Below are positions 61,263 through 64,000 of a stretch of 64,000 nt of DNA, piece after piece. Under the pieces are notes generated by a model. The model had not been told where the DNA came from. It worked only from the letters and a program-made list of their open reading frames with translations, and did not search any database. The position numbers were made by a program, and so were the translations under genes. This DNA is from Streptomyces hyaluromycini (GTDB lineage Bacteria > Actinomycetota > Actinomycetes > Streptomycetales > Streptomycetaceae). Where the stretch lies: NCBI RefSeq assembly GCF_002217755.1, contig NZ_BCFL01000016.1:186001-250000 (forward strand), in the 5' to 3' direction. Each line of letters begins with the position of its first letter. Within the stretch, counting starts at the first letter, position 1.

Positions 61263-61455
61263 AGGCGCAGCACACCGCGAGCATGCAGCCGCCGTTTGTT
61301 AGGAGTCGTAAGTCCGAAGTCTCCGGCGCGGCATCGGGCGCTCCGAGTCCCGGCCCAGACCCGCCTGCGTCGTGCAGGCGAACGGCCGCTCGGACTCAGG
61401 GAACACCCGGGCCCGCAGCATTGCCCGCCGCACGGCCCGGCTACTCTTCACTGCC

Positions 61456-62760
61456 ATGCACATACCAATCACACAGCGGACACTCAGAGTTCACCTGGCG
61501 GTCGGGCTCACTCTGGGATTGCTCCTGCTCATGCTGGCGAGAGCACAGCCGGCCGCGGCGGCCAGCACCCTGGACCCGATATCCGACCCCGGCAAGATGA
61601 CCCTCACAGCCGGGGACTTCGCGTCTCGCTGGCGCGCCATCGACGCCGTCGAGGCGAGCGGCAAGGTGACCGCGTACAACTCGCTGGCGCCCCTGCTCAG
61701 CGGGAGCGGGCACAGTGGCCGCCCGTACCTGTGCCACGGCAGCCAGAACCTCAACACGTCCTACCGCGTCGACGGCTTCTGCTGGGAGCAGGCGGACGAC
61801 ACCACCGGCGACTGGGTGCCCCAGGGCATCACCGGATCGCATGACGCCCAGCCCGACGGCAAGTGGCTCGGCAAGTACGTCTACATCGCGTCCTGGCACA
61901 GCAGGAACACCGGCAGCAACGAGTTCGCCCGGATCTCCGTCGTGGACAACGACGGCGGAGACCACACGATCTACAACCACATCATGCTGGTCGATCCCTA
62001 TATGGAGACCCAGACCACGGGGAACTTCCAGGCCGTGGGCGCCGCCGGCAGCCCGTTCGCCGGTCACGCCGACGGTATCGCCTGGTACGGCAACAGGCTG
62101 TTCGTGGCGAGCGGACACCAGATCCAGGTCTACGACCTGCGCCACCTGTGGCGGATGTCGGACAACACGCGCGAGTCCGTCGGGATCAGCGACGGCAAGT
62201 CCTCCGCTCGCTGGCACAACTGGGTCCTGCCCATGATCGGTTTCTACGACAACGGAATCAAGGGCGACCCCTGCACGGACCTCAACCCGTGCATGACCTC
62301 CCTCAGCCTCGACCGCACCGGGACGGACGGGCTCATCACGTCCGAGTTCCGCCGTTCGGCGGGCGGCGCCCCGATCGTGCGCTGGCCGCTGAACGCCGCG
62401 GACACGCTGCTCGACACGGACGGCACGACCAATTACGAAGGCACCGTCCACGCCACAGCCGGCTACCGGACCCCGGTCTGGGGGGTGCAGGGAGCGGCGA
62501 CCGACGGCACATACTTCTACTTCAGCGGCACCTGCCCTGAATACGCGGACCGGGACCCCAACGACTCGGCGACCGCCGATCTTCCGTACTGCATCCACTG
62601 GGCGAAGCCCGGCAGCGCGCCGCACGTGCTCACGTACGGCCCTCCGCTCATCCAGAACCTCTCCTGGGCCCCCTCCTCCGGCCGCCTGTGGGGCATCAAT
62701 GAACGCATAGCCCCAGCACCGGGGGTCCGTTCGGTGTTCTCCCTCGACCCGCCCAACTGA
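61456..62760 (+). CDS. Secreted protein of unknown function (propeller-like)
   Basis: 434 aa from the ATG at 61456. Signal peptide HLAVGLTLGLLLLMLARAQP followed by AAAAS. The mature part is rich in Trp/Tyr/Gly with periodic motifs (GKWLGKYVYIASWHSRNTGS, GIAWYGNRLFVASGHQIQVY, GVQGAATDGTYFYFSGTCPE) that suggest a beta-propeller. Two Cys pairs (DPCTDLNPCM and others) suggest disulfides. An upstream in-frame start at 61372 adds an Arg-rich stretch. The gene sits alone between decayed sequences, suggesting acquisition. Confidence 0.78.
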   Translation: MHIPITQRTLRVHLAVGLTLGLLLLMLARAQPAAAASTLDPISDPGKMTLTAGDFASRWRAIDAVEASGKVTAYNSLAPLLSGSGHSGRPYLCHGSQNLNTSYRVDGFCWEQADDTTGDWVPQGITGSHDAQPDGKWLGKYVYIASWHSRNTGSNEFARISVVDNDGGDHTIYNHIMLVDPYMETQTTGNFQAVGAAGSPFAGHADGIAWYGNRLFVASGHQIQVYDLRHLWRMSDNTRESVGISDGKSSARWHNWVLPMIGFYDNGIKGDPCTDLNPCMTSLSLDRTGTDGLITSEFRRSAGGAPIVRWPLNAADTLLDTDGTTNYEGTVHATAGYRTPVWGVQGAATDGTYFYFSGTCPEYADRDPNDSATADLPYCIHWAKPGSAPHVLTYGPPLIQNLSWAPSSGRLWGINERIAPAPGVRSVFSLDPPN

Positions 62761-62819
62761 AATCCGTCCGACGGCCCCCGGTCCGAAAACCGGGGGCCGC
62801 CACCCTCACCCGGGGAAGC

Positions 62820-63070
62820 CGAAGGAAGACCCCCCGCTCGGTGACCAGTACGCCTGGCGTGAGCAACGGCGCCGCCAGTCCTCGGCTCGGATCTGCGTCG
62901 AACACGCCAACGCCGAGCACAAGCAGTGGCGCCCGCTGCGGCGCTTCCTCGGCCGCCGCGAGCACTACCCGGCCATGCACCGGGCCATCGCCGGCCTGGT
63001 CTCCGACCGAGCCGCCCAGCGGCCCACCCGCCGCAAACCGAGCACCGAACCCGTGCTCGCCAGCCCGATG
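62820..63070 (+). pseudogene. C-terminal fragment of a DDE transposase
   Basis: In one frame: GDQYAWREQRRRQSSARICV, EHANAEHKQWRPLRRFLGRR and EHYPAMHRAIAGLVSDRAAQ, the C-terminal part of IS5-like DDE transposases common in actinobacteria. The N-terminal three quarters and inverted repeats are missing. The frame runs on past the expected stop into the next gene region, consistent with decay. Confidence 0.75.
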
Positions 63071-63120
63071 ACCCGTCAAGTCAGCCACCAGTCCAACTCT
63101 CAGATCATCACGGCTCAACA

Positions 63121-64000
63121 TCAACGGCCGACGACGTCGTCAGCCTCGCTCAGCCGTGCCTCGGAGCGTGCCGCGACCCTCCTGCGTGGCACCGGCAGCA
63201 GCCACCAAGCCGACGCCACCGACAGGACCGCGCCCACCGCGATGCCCTCCAGGCGGGTCGGCAGCAGGGAGTCGGCGTCCTGGCCGAAGTAGCCGAGGAG
63301 GAGGGAGAGGGCGCAGGTCATGCCGGCGGCCCAGTAGGCGTAGTTCAGGGGGCGCAGCCAGAGGGCGATCGCGAGGGTCGTGAACATCAGGGCCACCGCG
63401 GTGTGGCCGGTGACGCCGGCCGCCGCCACGCCCGTCGCCAGGAGCGTGCCGAGGCAGGCGCCGGCCAGGCGCTCAAGTCCCTTGCGCAGGACGTCGGTAC
63501 GGCCGCGGTTGCCGCTCGCGGCGACGTAGGCGGTGAGTACGACCCAGGGCCAGTGGTCGTCGAAGAGCAGGTGGCCGAGGGCGAAGGCGGCGGCGATCCC
63601 GGCGGCCATCTGGAGTGCCATGCGGGTGCTGGGGCGGGGGTGGAGGCGGGAGCGGCGCGACGGTGCGGCGGGAGCCGGGTCCGGGCGCCAGGGTCCGAAG
63701 TGGTCCGCCAGCCCCTGCACCAGCCACACAGCGGCGCACGCCATCGCGCCGGTCAGCGCCGACCAGCCCCAGGTCACCAGCCCGCTCTGGGCCTCGGGCG
63801 GCAGGGCCGGGCCGGGCACGACGAGCAGGGCGACCAGCGGGAGGGCGATCAGGGTGCCGGCCTTGGTGGCGGCGGGGCCGTAGCGGCGGATCCAGATGGC
63901 CAGCGCCATCGCAGCCGTGTAGACGGCGGCGCCGATCGCGTAGTGCGAGGCGAGCAGCCGGGCGAGAAAGATCGAGGCGCCCGTCGTGACGGGCAGCAGC
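63121..64000 (-). CDS. FUSC-family membrane protein (cut by window end)
   Basis: At least 293 residues; the frame is open at base 64000, so the N-terminus lies outside. At least six hydrophobic helices (for example LIALPLVALLVVPGPALPPE, MALQMAAGIAAAFALGHLLF, AVALMFTTLAIALWLRPLNY, GIAVGAVLSVASAWWLLPVP) with the family-type YVAASGNRGRTDVLRKGLER loop. Fusaric-acid-resistance/aromatic-acid-exporter-like family; cargo unknown. The end is close to the transposase fragment. Confidence 0.82.
   Translation of the reverse strand, partial: LLPVTTGASIFLARLLASHYAIGAAVYTAAMALAIWIRRYGPAATKAGTLIALPLVALLVVPGPALPPEAQSGLVTWGWSALTGAMACAAVWLVQGLADHFGPWRPDPAPAAPSRRSRLHPRPSTRMALQMAAGIAAAFALGHLLFDDHWPWVVLTAYVAASGNRGRTDVLRKGLERLAGACLGTLLATGVAAAGVTGHTAVALMFTTLAIALWLRPLNYAYWAAGMTCALSLLLGYFGQDADSLLPTRLEGIAVGAVLSVASAWWLLPVPRRRVAARSEARLSEADDVVGR

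Noticed and set aside
1..64000. CRISPR array or prophage
   Set aside because: No regularly spaced 25-40-bp repeats and no phage structural or integrase genes were seen; the tandem repeats found are all inside genes or gene spacers.

Overview
The window is a high-GC (roughly 70% or more) actinobacterial chromosome segment and almost certainly comes from a Streptomyces. The evidence is the gene content, frequent GTG/TTG starts, 4-nt translational overlaps, hairpin terminators without U-tails, two tandem 'conservon' operons (sensor kinase / roadblock / DUF742 / small GTPase), a dual-domain HU protein and a divergent ndgR-leuCD locus. The order rnc-rpmF-DUF177-coaD-rsmD-recG ... rpmB-thiD-thiL-ddl-gpsA-plsC-cofC-hupS-leuDC/ndgR-tRNA cluster-gltX-cvn1-cvn2-accE-accB matches my recollection of the S. 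coelicolor core chromosome (around SCO5572 to SCO5535). That comparison is from memory; no search was run.

Layout. 1-7 kb: a minus-strand housekeeping run from rnc (cut by the window edge) to recG. recG carries a 338-residue in-frame intein inside its Walker A motif. 7-13.6 kb: an HSP90-like ATPase translationally coupled to a 965-aa TPR-like protein, then a DAK2/FakA-like protein on the other strand. 13.8-21.1 kb: rpmB, an AfsR/SARP-type ATPase regulator with an unusual DNA-binding domain, an FAD monooxygenase, thiL-thiD, an Lrp-type ligand domain and a DUF3515 lipoprotein. 21.2-29.7 kb: ddl, gpsA-plsC, cofC, hupS, leuCD and ndgR. 29.9-37.6 kb: DUF4188/MerR pair, five tRNA genes (3 Glu-CTC, 2 Gln-CTG), HAD hydrolase, secreted propeller-like protein, gltX, FAH hydrolase, and a small protein with a duplicated ANPRRT motif.

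38.2-49 kb: two consecutive conservons (cvnA1-D1 and cvnA2-D2). 49-57.7 kb: a receptor-like Ser/Thr kinase, secreted wall-related proteins (a GH-like protein, a LysM-NlpC/P60-lysozyme-like hydrolase, an unknown exported protein), the acyl-CoA carboxylase genes accE/accB, and a YceI-type protein. 57.9-64 kb: a more accessory segment with a DUF899 protein, an ATPase/XRE/DUF397 module typical of streptomycetes, a decayed stretch holding remnants of a phosphotransferase and a transposase, a secreted protein, and a FUSC-type membrane protein cut by the window end.

Most notable observations: (1) an Ala1 intein in the RecG P-loop with the Trp/Cys/Thr signature of class 3 inteins and LAGLIDADG motifs; (2) a dispersed intergenic repeat that has entered the 5' end of gltX and seems to add about 15 in-frame residues; (3) a SARP-type regulator that seems to lack its recognition-helix segment; (4) an HSP90-like/TPR-like coupled gene pair; (5) a conserved C-terminal motif shared by the two otherwise different conservon kinases; (6) several well-formed candidate operators next to regulator genes.
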